From JARRQJ01 sp963810615 (GTDB lineage Bacteria; Pseudomonadota; Gammaproteobacteria; DRLM01): a DNA stretch of 64,000 bases. Below the pieces are notes generated by a model. That model searched no databases. It was not told the origin of the DNA and worked only from the letters and a program-made list of their open reading frames with translations. Positions 46,201 to 54,593 of the stretch are shown one piece after another (the first letter of the stretch is position 1; the number at the start of each line of letters is the position of its first letter). The stretch is taken from contig CAWEOA010000008.1 of the NCBI GenBank assembly GCA_963810615.1, positions 186,001-250,000 on the forward strand, written 5' to 3'. Made by a program: the position numbers and the translations under genes.

Positions 46201-46512
46201 TTAAAGGTCGATCTGTTTGGAGTCGTGAAGTGCGGCGTCGATCTTGTTTTGTAAGGAGCGGATACGGGTGCCCAGGGTATCGTTTTGCGATGCATTTTCC
46301 GAGCGGGTCTTGAGCAATTCGTGGGTGATATTGAGGGCCGCCATTACGGCGATGCGGTCGGTGCCGACGACTTTGCCGCTATCGCGGATTTCCTTCATCT
46401 TTTTGCCGAGATAGCTGGCCGAAACCATCAGGGCTTCCTGTTCTTCAGGCGGGCAGGAGACCCGGTATTCTTTATCCAGGATGTGAATGGAAACGGCGCC
46501 GGAGTCGCTCAT
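46201..46512 (-). CDS. zapA: Cell division protein ZapA
   Basis: A 103-residue FtsZ-ring cross-linker. N-terminal globular domain (VSIHILDKEYRVSCPPEEQE; LMVSASYLGKKMKEIRDSG) and a C-terminal coiled coil (ALNITHELLKTRSENASQND). It overlaps the stop of the preceding TIGR02449 gene by four bases (ATGA). The 6S RNA gene follows about 50 bases downstream on the same strand. Confidence 0.93.
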   Translation of the reverse strand: MSDSGAVSIHILDKEYRVSCPPEEQEALMVSASYLGKKMKEIRDSGKVVGTDRIAVMAALNITHELLKTRSENASQNDTLGTRIRSLQNKIDAALHDSKQIDL

Positions 46513-46742
46513 GCTTCAATTTCCAGCGCCTTGAGGCGGACCAGCATGGTTTCCGCCTGCGTACGCGCCATGTCGTTTTTCTGCTTCAGTTTGGCCCGTT
46601 CCGCCATCAGTGAGGATTGCTGCTGGCGCAACAGGCTGTTCTCCTGTTTGAGGCGCTGGCAGGTTCGGATGAGTTCATCAACGCGGTGTTCCAGGCCTTT
46701 AAGTTCCGGGTCAGTGATGCGGATTGTTTTCTCGATGCTCAT
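46509..46742 (-). CDS. TIGR02449 family coiled-coil protein (ZapB-like)
   Basis: A 77-residue all-helical protein, LKGLEHRVDELIRTCQRLKQ to MAERAKLKQKNDMARTQAET, with heptad repeats throughout. It belongs to the small TIGR02449 family encoded next to zapA in gammaproteobacteria, and like ZapB is a coiled coil, so a role at the Z-ring is inferred. Start ATG follows a weak purine-rich site. Confidence 0.85.
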   Translation of the reverse strand: MSIEKTIRITDPELKGLEHRVDELIRTCQRLKQENSLLRQQQSSLMAERAKLKQKNDMARTQAETMLVRLKALEIEA

Positions 46743-47051
46743 AGTTCACCAATATAGAGGGACCGCGTTAACGGGTCAATTGTTAGAGCCTCCAACGTGA
46801 CCGAAGCAGTCCCGATGCGGTAATACTAAGGAATGTTTCGGCACCCTTTAAGTCTTATCGTTATCAGTGTTCCGCGCCGACCCCATGTTTCCCTAGCGGG
46901 TAAGCGACCTCCATGCGCATGATGCCCACGGTTGCTGGTCATGAATAGGTGGGAACAGAGGCTCATGATAGCATAGACCGGTGTTTTCCAGAGGGCTGAC
47001 AATGAGCGGTGACAGTTTCTATTCTTATTTAACGCCGGGCGGCGGCCGTCT
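46743..47051. other. Divergent promoter region between zapA and ygfB units
   Basis: 310 bases with promoters for the two divergent operons. I see no gene or stable RNA. A CATGCGCATGATG inverted motif lies near 46915. Confidence 0.4.
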
Positions 47052-47657
47052 ATGACGGGTGCCGAACATATGGTTGATTTTGCAAGTGTCGATGGACTTT
47101 TTCAGCAGCTTGGACTCGGTCTTGATCCCGCCGAAACCCATGGAACTCTGTGTGGCCTGCTCTGTGCATCCGACACGGTCAAGGGGGCTGCATGGGTGAA
47201 TCAGGTGCTGACCGGGCACCTGGATCTCCCGGAGGCGGAGGTCCCGCCGCTGCCAGGCGGTAGCCATGGTGAAGAGCATGCCTTGCTGCTGATTCTATAT
47301 AAGGAGACCCTCGGCCAGTTGGATGACCCTGAATACGGGTTTTCACTCTTATTGCCCGATGATGATGTCTCCCTGGCACAGCGGGTGGAATCCTTGTCGC
47401 GCTGGTGTCAGGGATTTTTAGCGGGCCTGGGATTGGGCGGACTGCAGGATCAATCCAAGCTCCCCGGAGACAGCTCCGAGGTGATGCGGGATTTCGTGGA
47501 GATTTCCCGTTTGGGCCATGGCGACGGCGATGACGGCAATGAAGACGAGACGGCTTTTGCCGAGATCGCGGAATATGTCAGGATGGCGGTATTGCTGGTA
47601 TATGAAGAGTTGCGGCCCCTGCGCACGGTGCGGCCCGACGGTGCGCCGGTGCATTGA
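47052..47657 (+). CDS. ygfB: YgfB/UPF0149 family protein
   Basis: A 201-residue UPF0149 member: FASVDGLFQQLGLGLDPAET, HGTLCGLLCASDTVKG and EIAEYVRMAVLLVYEELRPL are the family blocks. In Pseudomonas the YgfB protein modulates peptidoglycan recycling and beta-lactamase expression; here the role is inferred from position only. It opens the ygfB-pepP-ubiH-ubiI operon. An in-frame ATG at 47070 is an alternative start. Confidence 0.88.
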   Translation: MTGAEHMVDFASVDGLFQQLGLGLDPAETHGTLCGLLCASDTVKGAAWVNQVLTGHLDLPEAEVPPLPGGSHGEEHALLLILYKETLGQLDDPEYGFSLLLPDDDVSLAQRVESLSRWCQGFLAGLGLGGLQDQSKLPGDSSEVMRDFVEISRLGHGDGDDGNEDETAFAEIAEYVRMAVLLVYEELRPLRTVRPDGAPVH

Positions 47658-47674
47658 TAAGGAAGGATTGGCCA

Positions 47675-49021
47675 GTGTTGGACAACAAGGAATTCGCCAG
47701 ACGCCGGCGGCATTTGATGCACGCCATGGGCGCCAATGCCATCGCCATCCTCCCGGCGGCGGCAATCAGCTATCGCAATCGCGATGCCGAATATCCATTC
47801 CGCCAAGACAGCGATTTTTATTATCTTACCGGCTTCAGCGAACCGGAGGCGGTGGCAGTCATAGTGCCCGAGCGGGAACACGGCGAATATATTTTATTTT
47901 GCCGGGAACGCGATCCGCTAATGGAGGTGTGGCATGGGCGGCGCGCCGGACCGGACGGCGTGCGTGACCGGAATGGCGCCGACGATGCCTTTCCCATCAC
48001 CGATATCGATGACATCCTGCCCGGCCTGCTCGAGAATAAAGAGCGGGTCTATTACAGCATGGGTTACAGCCCCGAATTCGATCAGCGCGTCATGGGTTGG
48101 GTGAACCGCATCCGCGCCCGCGCCCGCGGCGGCAGTCACGCGCCTATGGAGTTCGTAGCCCTGGAGCATGTGCTGCATGACCTGCGTTTGTTCAAGAGTC
48201 CCGCCGAGGTGAAGGTCATGCGCCGCGCCGCGCAGATCGCCGCCGTCGCTCACCAGCGCGCAATGCGCAGCACCCGACCGGGGATGGGCGAATATGAGGT
48301 CGAAGCGGAGCTGCTGCACGAGTTCCGGCGCAACGCCGCCTGGACGGCCTACAATCCGATCGTCGGCGGCGGCGCCAACGGTTGCATCCTGCATTACACC
48401 GAGAACAACACCAAGCTCGTCGACGGCGATCTGCTGCTGATAGATGCCGGTGCGGAATTGCACGGCTATGCCTCGGATATCACCCGCACCTTTCCCGTCA
48501 ACGGCCGCTTCAGCGCGGCGCAGCGCGCCGTATATGAAGTGGTGCTGGCGGCGCAGGACGCGGCCATAGCGCAAGTACGTCCGGGCAATCACTGGAATGA
48601 ACCCCATGAAGCCGCGGTGCGGATCTTGACCGAGGGCCTGGTCAAACTGGGTATCCTCAAGGGCAAGGTCAAGGACCTCATCCGCAAGGAGGCCTACAAA
48701 CGCTTTTATATGCATCGCACCGGTCATTGGCTGGGCCTGGATGTGCACGATGTCGGCGATTACAAGATCGGCGAGCAATGGCGGCTGTTGGAGCCGGGCA
48801 TGGTGCTGACCGTGGAGCCGGGTCTGTACATACCCGCCGGTTCCAAGGGCGTGGCGAAAAAATGGTGGAATATCGGTATCCGCATCGAAGACGATGTGCT
48901 GGTGACCAAAGACGGCCATGAAGTGCTAAGCCGCGATGCCCCCAAGACCGTGGAAGAGATCGAAGGCTTGATGACGGCCGGCACTGTGGTGCGCGCGCCG
49001 CGGCGGAGCAAACATGGCTGA
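47675..49021 (+). CDS. pepP: Xaa-Pro aminopeptidase
   Basis: Cleaves N-terminal residues ahead of proline; dimetal pita-bread fold. The five ligands are visible in IDAGAELHGYASDITRTFP (two Asp), HRTGHWLGLDVHDVG (His), LTVEPGLYIP (Glu) and GIRIEDDVLV (Glu). The N-terminal creatinase-like domain (NKEFARRRRHLMHAMG to GYSPEFDQRV) precedes it. AAGGAAGG is placed for GTG at 47675, giving 448 residues; a TTG at 47654 overlapping ygfB is the longest option. ubiH overlaps its stop. Confidence 0.95.
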   Translation: MLDNKEFARRRRHLMHAMGANAIAILPAAAISYRNRDAEYPFRQDSDFYYLTGFSEPEAVAVIVPEREHGEYILFCRERDPLMEVWHGRRAGPDGVRDRNGADDAFPITDIDDILPGLLENKERVYYSMGYSPEFDQRVMGWVNRIRARARGGSHAPMEFVALEHVLHDLRLFKSPAEVKVMRRAAQIAAVAHQRAMRSTRPGMGEYEVEAELLHEFRRNAAWTAYNPIVGGGANGCILHYTENNTKLVDGDLLLIDAGAELHGYASDITRTFPVNGRFSAAQRAVYEVVLAAQDAAIAQVRPGNHWNEPHEAAVRILTEGLVKLGILKGKVKDLIRKEAYKRFYMHRTGHWLGLDVHDVGDYKIGEQWRLLEPGMVLTVEPGLYIPAGSKGVAKKWWNIGIRIEDDVLVTKDGHEVLSRDAPKTVEEIEGLMTAGTVVRAPRRSKHG

Positions 49022-50252
49022 TGGTGATCATTATGATGTGGTGATCGTGGGCGGCGGCATGGTGGGCGCGAGCCTGGCCATCGCCCTGGGCGGTAGCGCC
49101 TTGCGCATTGCCTTGTTGGAGGCAGTGCCGTTTCGCGACGATGCGCAACCCAGTTACGATGACCGCGCCATCGCCCTGGCCTACGGTACCCATCGTATCT
49201 TCGCCGGCATGGGCCTGTGGGACGTATTGCAGGCAGAAACCACACCTATTCACTCCATTCATATCTCCGATCGTGGCCACTTCGGGTTTACCCGCTTGGA
49301 CTGCCGCGACGAAGGCGTGGCGGCTCTCGGTTATGTGGCGGTAAGCCGGGCCATGGGCGGGGTGTTGGCCGAGCGTTTGCGCCAACTGTCCAATGTGGAG
49401 TTGCTGTGCCCCGCCACCGTGACCAATGTGGTGCTCGGCGGTCGCCATGCCGAGGTGGTGATAGCCGGCGACGAGGCGCCACGCCGCTTGAGTGCGAGCC
49501 TGGTGGTGGCGGCGGACGGCGCCACGTCGCAGGTGCGGGAATGGCTGGGTATCGATGCCCTGCGCTGGGAGTACGGCCAGACCGCGGTGATCACCAATAT
49601 CACGCCGGAAGCCCCGCATCGCAATCGCGCCTTCGAGCGCTTTACCGACAGCGGGCCGCTGGCATTGCTGCCCATGACCGATAACCGTTGTTCGGTGGTA
49701 TGGACGGTGCGCAGCGAACACGCCGAAGAAGTGATGTCCTTGAATGATGCGCCCTTTCTTAATGCACTGCAGGAACGTTTCGGCACTCGTCTGGGTTCAT
49801 TCCAGCGCGTGGGTAAGCGCCGCGCCTATCCCTTAATGCTGGTGCGCGCCGAGGAGCACGTGCGCCCGCGCCTGGCCTTGATCGGCAATGCCGCCCATAC
49901 GCTGCACCCGGTGGCGGGCCAGGGTTTCAATCTGGGCCTGCGCGACGTGGCGGTGCTCGCCGAGGTGTTGAGCGATGCCGTCGCGGCCGGCCGCGATATC
50001 GGTGACCTGGAGGTATTGCAGTCCTATGCCCAGTGGCGGCGGCGCGATCACTACAAGATGATCGCTTTCACCGACGGCCTGGCCCGGGTGTTTGCCAATC
50101 CCCTGGCGCCCTTGCGCGCTTTGCGCAATGCCGGCTTGCTGGCTGTGGATATGCTGCCGCCCCTGAAGCATGTCCTGACGCGCCACACCATGGGCTTGGC
50201 GGGTAAGCTGCCGCGTCTGGCGCGCGGTCTGCCGTTGCTGGGTCCATCATGA
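49014..50252 (+). CDS. ubiH: 2-octaprenyl-6-methoxyphenyl hydroxylase UbiH
   Basis: FAD monooxygenase that hydroxylates the ubiquinone ring, about 412 residues. Rossmann loop VGGGMVGASLAIALGG at the N-terminus, then VVAADGATSQVREW (substrate-flavin motif), and GNAAHTLHPVAGQGFNLGLR, the second FAD motif. It overlaps pepP and ubiI by a few bases (operon). I assign UbiH rather than UbiI from its first position in the ygfB-pepP-ubiH-ubiI order. Confidence 0.92.
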   Translation: MADGDHYDVVIVGGGMVGASLAIALGGSALRIALLEAVPFRDDAQPSYDDRAIALAYGTHRIFAGMGLWDVLQAETTPIHSIHISDRGHFGFTRLDCRDEGVAALGYVAVSRAMGGVLAERLRQLSNVELLCPATVTNVVLGGRHAEVVIAGDEAPRRLSASLVVAADGATSQVREWLGIDALRWEYGQTAVITNITPEAPHRNRAFERFTDSGPLALLPMTDNRCSVVWTVRSEHAEEVMSLNDAPFLNALQERFGTRLGSFQRVGKRRAYPLMLVRAEEHVRPRLALIGNAAHTLHPVAGQGFNLGLRDVAVLAEVLSDAVAAGRDIGDLEVLQSYAQWRRRDHYKMIAFTDGLARVFANPLAPLRALRNAGLLAVDMLPPLKHVLTRHTMGLAGKLPRLARGLPLLGPS

Positions 50253-51478
50253 TGTTCGACGTACTCATCGTCGGCGGCGGCATGGTGGGCTCCACGCTGG
50301 CCTGTGCGCTCAAAGACAGCGGCATGAAGATCGGTTTGATCGAAGCCAAGCCGCCTGTCGATATTCGCGGCGATGATCCCGTGGACCTGCGGGTCTCCGC
50401 CATCACCCGTGCCTCGCAACAGATCTTCACGGCATTAGGCGCTTGGCCGGGCATGGCGGCGCGCCGCATCAGTCCGTTCCGCGAGATGCAGGTCTGGGAT
50501 GCCGGCGGTGAAGGCCGGATCCATTTCGATGCTGCGGAACTGGGGGAAGACGCCCTGGGACACATCATCGAGAATGCGGTGGTGCAACAGGCCTTGTGGG
50601 AGGCCTTGCAGGTTGGCGTCGGTGTGGAGCTGTTGTGTCCCGCCTCGGTCTCCGCCTTGCAGCGCGACGAGGATGGCATATGCTGTCATTTGCAGGACGG
50701 CCGCGCGTTGCGCACGCGCTTGCTGGTAGGGGCGGACGGCGCCCAATCGCGCGTGCGGCACTTCGCTCGTGTGCAGGCGCGGGGCTGGCCCTACGATCAA
50801 CAGGCACTGGTGGCGACGGTGGTCACCGAACACAGTCACCGCGAAACAGCCTGGCAACGTTTCCTGCCCAACGGTCCCCTGGCCTTTCTGCCGCTGCATG
50901 ACGGTCGCAGTTCCATCGTGTGGTCGACCACGCCCCAGCAGGCGCGGCAGTTGCTCGCCGAGGACGAAGAGAGCTTCTGCCGGCAATTGGAACTGGCGTT
51001 CGCCGCCACGCTGGGACGCATCGAGTCCTGCGGCGAGCGTGCGGCCTTTCCGCTACGCCTGCAATACGTGGACAACTATGTGCAGCCGGGCCTGGCATTG
51101 ATCGGCGACGCCGCTCACACCGTGCATCCTCTGGCGGGGCAGGGCGTCAATCTCGGCATTTTGGACGCCGCGAGTCTGGCGGAGGTGTTGCTGGAGGCGC
51201 GGGCGCAGGATAAGGACATCGCCGCCTTGAAGGTGCTGCGTCGCTACGAACGCTGGCGCAAGGGGAACAATTTGATGATGATGGCCACCATGGATGGCTT
51301 CAAGCGTTTGTTCGGCGCTACCTGGGAACCCTTGCGCTGGATGCGCAATGCGGGCTTGAACCTTACCAATGCCCTGCCGCCGGTGAAACAGCTGATCATG
51401 AACCAAGCCATGGGGCGCAGCGGCGACCTGCCGGCCCTGGCGCGCCCAGTGTCTCAAGAACAATTCTCCGCACTGTAG
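50249..51478 (+). CDS. ubiI: Ubiquinone hydroxylase of the UbiI/VisC type
   Basis: A second FAD monooxygenase of the UbiH/UbiF/VisC family, 409 residues. FAD loop VGGGMVGSTLACALKDSG, LVGADGAQSRVRHFA and GDAAHTVHPLAGQGVNLGIL are complete. Position after ubiH matches E. coli ubiI (C5-hydroxylation); paralogues in this family are not always separable by sequence alone. ATGA overlap with ubiH. Confidence 0.88.
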   Translation: MMFDVLIVGGGMVGSTLACALKDSGMKIGLIEAKPPVDIRGDDPVDLRVSAITRASQQIFTALGAWPGMAARRISPFREMQVWDAGGEGRIHFDAAELGEDALGHIIENAVVQQALWEALQVGVGVELLCPASVSALQRDEDGICCHLQDGRALRTRLLVGADGAQSRVRHFARVQARGWPYDQQALVATVVTEHSHRETAWQRFLPNGPLAFLPLHDGRSSIVWSTTPQQARQLLAEDEESFCRQLELAFAATLGRIESCGERAAFPLRLQYVDNYVQPGLALIGDAAHTVHPLAGQGVNLGILDAASLAEVLLEARAQDKDIAALKVLRRYERWRKGNNLMMMATMDGFKRLFGATWEPLRWMRNAGLNLTNALPPVKQLIMNQAMGRSGDLPALARPVSQEQFSAL

Positions 51479-51590
51479 TCTAAGCAGTTACCTCGGTTTG
51501 CGCCGGGCCATGGCTTGGGCAAGCAAAATCACATGACACGCAAACCTCCGGCCCGGCGCCGGAACCGCGACTTCAAGCTTTAGGATCGAC

Positions 51591-52820
51591 GTGATCAGTC
51601 TGTTTCACACCATTGCGATATTGCTGGTCTTGGCGGCGTTGTTCAGCTACGTCAATTACCGTTATATCGGTTTGCCGGCCAGCGTCGGTTTGATCGTCAT
51701 GGCCTTGGTGTTGTCCTTCTCCCTGGAGGCCATGGGCGCTCTGGGCTTTGCCATGGAAGGCCATGCCGCGCATTTGCTGGCCAGCATCAATTTCAATCAG
51801 ACCGTGTTGCACGGCATGCTGGGCTTCCTGTTGTTCGCCGGGGCCTTGCACATCAACTTCCATGATCTGGCGCGGCAACGCTGGACGGTGTTGCTGTTGG
51901 CCACGGTCGGGGTGATCCTGTCCACGCTGCTCATCGGCATCCTGATGTGGTGGATGCTGTCCCTGGTGGGCATCCAACTGTCCTTGCTCTATTGCCTGTT
52001 ATTCGGCGCCTTGATATCGCCTACCGATCCCATCGCGGTATTGGCCATCCTCAAGCGGATCAACGCCCCCAAGAGTCTGGAGATGCAGATCGCCGGCGAA
52101 TCGCTGTTCAACGACGGCATCGCGGTGGTGTTGTTCCTGATTCTGCTCGGGCTCGCCAGTGGCGGCGAGCATGCCACTATCGGCGAGGTGGTGAGTCTGT
52201 TCGCCAAGGAGGCGCTGGGCGGGGTGATCTTCGGTTTGATCGCCGGAGGCTTCGCCTTTTGGTTGCTGCGCGGTGTCGATCAGTATCCCGTGGCGATCAT
52301 GATCACGTTGGCTCTGGTCACCGGCGGTTACGCCCTTGCCGAGGTGATACACGTCTCGGCGCCCATCGCCATGGTGGTAGCGGGCCTGATCATCGGCAAT
52401 CACGGCCGCCACCTCGCCATGACCGAAACCACTCGCCACCATCTCGACATCTTTTGGGAGCTGGTGGATGAAATCCTCAATGCGGTGTTGTTCGTATTGA
52501 TCGGCTTGGAGGTATTGGTGGTGGTCTATACCAAGGCGCATCTCATCGCCAGCATCATCGCTATCCCCATCGTACTGCTGGCCCGTTTCGTCAGCGTCGG
52601 TCTGCCCTTGGGCCTGTTGCGGCGCATTCAGGATTTCAGCACCAATGCCGTGACCATTCTCACCTGGGGCGGATTGCGCGGCGGCGTGTCGGTGGCCCTG
52701 GCCTTGTCGCTGCCCGTCGGCCCGCAACGCAATCTCATCGTCCCCATCACCTATGCGGTGGTGGCCTTTTCCATCATCGTACAGGGGCTTACCATCGGCA
52801 AGCTGCTGGCGCGCGAATGA
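51591..52820 (+). CDS. NhaP-type sodium:proton antiporter
   Basis: A 409-residue CPA1 family inner-membrane antiporter with about twelve helices. FGALISPTDPIAVLAILKRI and AGESLFNDGIAVVLFLILLG are the conserved cation-binding segments with the TDP and ND motifs, and LTWGGLRGGVSVALALSLP is the C-terminal signature. Starts with GTG (ISLFHTIAILLV). It lies after ubiI, and the glycine riboswitch follows on the same strand 110 bases later. Confidence 0.92.
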   Translation: MISLFHTIAILLVLAALFSYVNYRYIGLPASVGLIVMALVLSFSLEAMGALGFAMEGHAAHLLASINFNQTVLHGMLGFLLFAGALHINFHDLARQRWTVLLLATVGVILSTLLIGILMWWMLSLVGIQLSLLYCLLFGALISPTDPIAVLAILKRINAPKSLEMQIAGESLFNDGIAVVLFLILLGLASGGEHATIGEVVSLFAKEALGGVIFGLIAGGFAFWLLRGVDQYPVAIMITLALVTGGYALAEVIHVSAPIAMVVAGLIIGNHGRHLAMTETTRHHLDIFWELVDEILNAVLFVLIGLEVLVVVYTKAHLIASIIAIPIVLLARFVSVGLPLGLLRRIQDFSTNAVTILTWGGLRGGVSVALALSLPVGPQRNLIVPITYAVVAFSIIVQGLTIGKLLARE

Positions 52821-52878
52821 ACGGCATGCCCGCAAAAGGTGCAACATATAATTTAAAGAATACAAGCGCAGAGGGAGC

Positions 52879-52907
52879 TTGGTTTCCACCGTCGGCATCG
52901 GTATAGT
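52879..52907 (+). promoter_or_regulatory. Candidate sigma-70 promoter of the gcv operon
   Basis: TTGGTT, a 17-base spacer and TATAGT. The -10 matches five of six bases and the spacing is ideal; the -35 keeps only the TTG. It lies about 20 bases before the riboswitch. Confidence 0.5.
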
Positions 52908-52928
52908 GTAGCCTTTCAACCTTGTCTC

Positions 52929-53082
52929 CTGCGGGAGAGACCTCGCCTCGGCGAGGCGCCGAAGGCGCAACCAGCCCGGAATCGCTCAGGCAAAAGGACC
53001 GCAGCAGGACGTTGACTCTGGAGAGAGGCCGCTAAACACGGCCCACCGAAGGTGCTAAAAGCTCTCAGGTAGCCGGACAGAG
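52929..53082 (+). promoter_or_regulatory. Tandem glycine riboswitch
   Basis: Two glycine aptamers in series. Aptamer 1 (52929-53004) has CTGCGGGAGAGACC, GCGCCGAAGGCGCAA, CTCAGGCAAAAGGACCGCAG; aptamer 2 (53016-53082) has CTCTGGAGAG, CACCGAAGGTGCTAAAAGCT, CTCAGGTAGCCGGACAGAG. P1 stems CTGCGG/CCGCAG and CTCTG/CAGAG close each one. The short linker is standard for tandem aptamers, which together bind two glycines. It precedes gcvT, and a terminator follows directly, so glycine is expected to permit transcription. Confidence 0.95.
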
Positions 53083-53116
53083 GGGCAATGCCGCACAGCG
53101 CGGCGTTGCCCTTTTT
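53083..53116 (+). terminator. Riboswitch expression-platform terminator
   Basis: GGGCAATGCCGC, a five-base loop, GCGGCGTTGCCC and five T form a 12-pair stem with one G-U pair. Its left arm directly abuts the 3' strand of aptamer 2's P1, so glycine-stabilised P1 can compete with it. Confidence 0.85.
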
Positions 53117-53139
53117 CGTTCTTGGATGCGGAGGAGCCC

Positions 53140-53223
53140 ATGGCCCATATTTTCCCCAAGTTGCAATCGCTGTTAGATCTGTTCATCGCAGTCACTCGGG
53201 ATCGCGGGTGCTGTCATGAGTAA
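53140..53223 (+). CDS. Small leader open frame of 27 codons overlapping gcvT
   Basis: ATG preceded by a strong GGAGGAG Shine-Dalgarno 3 bases away, coding for a 27-residue peptide beginning MAHIFPKLQ and ending RGCCHE, with a stop (TAA at 53221) that overlaps the gcvT ATG (53216) by eight bases in a +1 frame. The gcvT start has only a weak GGGTG site, so re-initiation after the short frame could set gcvT translation. The peptide is moderately hydrophobic and unlike known attenuation leaders, with one Gly but no run of Gly codons. It may be a real translated leader or a fortuitous frame. Confidence 0.45.
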   Translation: MAHIFPKLQSLLDLFIAVTRDRGCCHE

Positions 53224-54325
53224 CAGAACACCGCTCTATGACACCCATGTACAGGCTGGTGCCAAGATGGTGGATTTCGGCGGCTGGGACATGCCCCTGC
53301 ACTACGGTTCGCAGCTCGACGAGCATCATCTGGTGCGCAAGGCTGCCGGCATGTTCGATGTTTCCCACATGACCATCGTCGATCTCAAGGGTGAGCAGAC
53401 CCGGGCCTTCCTGCGTTACCTGGCGGCCAATAACGTGGATAAATTGAAGAAGCCCGGCAAGGCGCTCTATACCTGCATGCTCAATGAGCGCGGCGGGGTC
53501 ATCGATGATTTGATCATCTACTTCGTGGCGGACGAGTGGTTTCGCCTGGTGGTGAATGCCGCCACCCGTGACAAGGACCTGGCGTGGATTCGAGACCACG
53601 CGCAGCGTTACTCCGTGGACGTGAGCGAGCGTCGCGACCTCGCCATGATCGCGGTGCAAGGACCGAATGCCCGTGACGCGGTGCACAGTGCGCTGCCGGA
53701 TCTTGCCGCTGCGGCGGCGGCCCTGACGGCGCCGTTCACCTTTGCCTCAGTGGGCGAGGTGTTCATCGCCCGCACCGGCTATACCGGCGAGGACGGCTAT
53801 GAGCTGATGGTGCCCGCTGACCGGGCGGCGCAGGTGTGGCAAAGCCTCGCGGCGGCCGGCGTCAAACCCGCCGGCTTGGGCGCGCGCGATACCCTGCGCC
53901 TGGAAGCGGGCATGAATCTCTACGGCGCCGACATGGATGAGACCACCACGCCGCTGGAATCCGGTCTGACGTGGACGGTGGGCTGGGAGCCGGCGGACCG
54001 TGATTTCATCGGCCGTACGGTGCTCGATGCCCAGCGCGGTAAATCGGATGTGGCGCGCTTCATCGGCCTGGTAATGACGGATAAGGGCGTGCTGCGCAAT
54101 CACCAGAAGATCATGAGCCAGGGCGAGGTGATCGGCGAGATCACCAGCGGCAGTTTTTCGCCCACCCTGGGCAAAGCCATCGCCCTGGCGCGGGTGCACG
54201 GCGATCCCGGCGACAGCTGTCAGGTGGAGATGCGCGGCAATACCCTAAAGGGCATAAAGGCGGTGGCGGTCACGGTGGTGAAGCCGCCGTTCGTGCGCAA
54301 CGGCAAGGCCTGTGTGGAGATTTGA
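53216..54325 (+). CDS. gcvT: Glycine cleavage system aminomethyltransferase (T protein)
   Basis: Transfers the methylene group from the H-protein arm to THF, releasing ammonia. Length 369. Conserved segments: MVDFGGWDMPLHYGSQLDEH, GMFDVSHMTIVDLKG, GGVIDDLIIY, RTGYTGEDGYELMVP and AGLGARDTLRLEAGMNLYG, with ITSGSFSPTLGKAIALARV near the C-terminus. First gene of gcvT-gcvH-gcvPA-(tpx)-gcvPB. Read-through of the glycine riboswitch controls it. Followed by a nested repeat. Confidence 0.96.
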   Translation: MSNRTPLYDTHVQAGAKMVDFGGWDMPLHYGSQLDEHHLVRKAAGMFDVSHMTIVDLKGEQTRAFLRYLAANNVDKLKKPGKALYTCMLNERGGVIDDLIIYFVADEWFRLVVNAATRDKDLAWIRDHAQRYSVDVSERRDLAMIAVQGPNARDAVHSALPDLAAAAAALTAPFTFASVGEVFIARTGYTGEDGYELMVPADRAAQVWQSLAAAGVKPAGLGARDTLRLEAGMNLYGADMDETTTPLESGLTWTVGWEPADRDFIGRTVLDAQRGKSDVARFIGLVMTDKGVLRNHQKIMSQGEVIGEITSGSFSPTLGKAIALARVHGDPGDSCQVEMRGNTLKGIKAVAVTVVKPPFVRNGKACVEI

Positions 54326-54333
54326 GCGTGTAT

Positions 54334-54538
54334 CACCGCAGAGACGCAAAGGGCGCCAAAATAAGACGGGTGATTACTAAGGAACTGTGAAGATTCCGTC
54401 ATTCCGGGCGTAGCGTAGCGGAGACCCGGAATCCAGTGCCTTTGATAGGTAAGTGACTGGATTCCGGCTTTCGCCGGAATGACGAATTAGTTAGACCTTC
54501 CCTTGAAAAAACTTTGCGTTCTTGGCGTCTCTGCGGTG
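54334..54538. repeat. Nested repeat: REP/MITE-like element inside an outer palindromic repeat
   Basis: Outer arms CACCGCAGAGACGCAAAGGG (54334-54361) and the reverse complement of CACCGCAGAGACGCCAAGAA (54513-54538) flank an inner element (54379-54503). The inner element has the stem TCATTCCGGG ... CCCGGAATCCAG and CTGGATTCCGGC ... GCCGGAATGACG, the GGAATNNC family of dispersed repeats, with ends that resemble the copy at 56411-56542. It lies between gcvT and gcvH. Confidence 0.75.
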
Positions 54539-54593
54539 AAGAAGTTGTTATTGATTATTGGCACATAAGATACATTGAACTGAGGATATGGCG

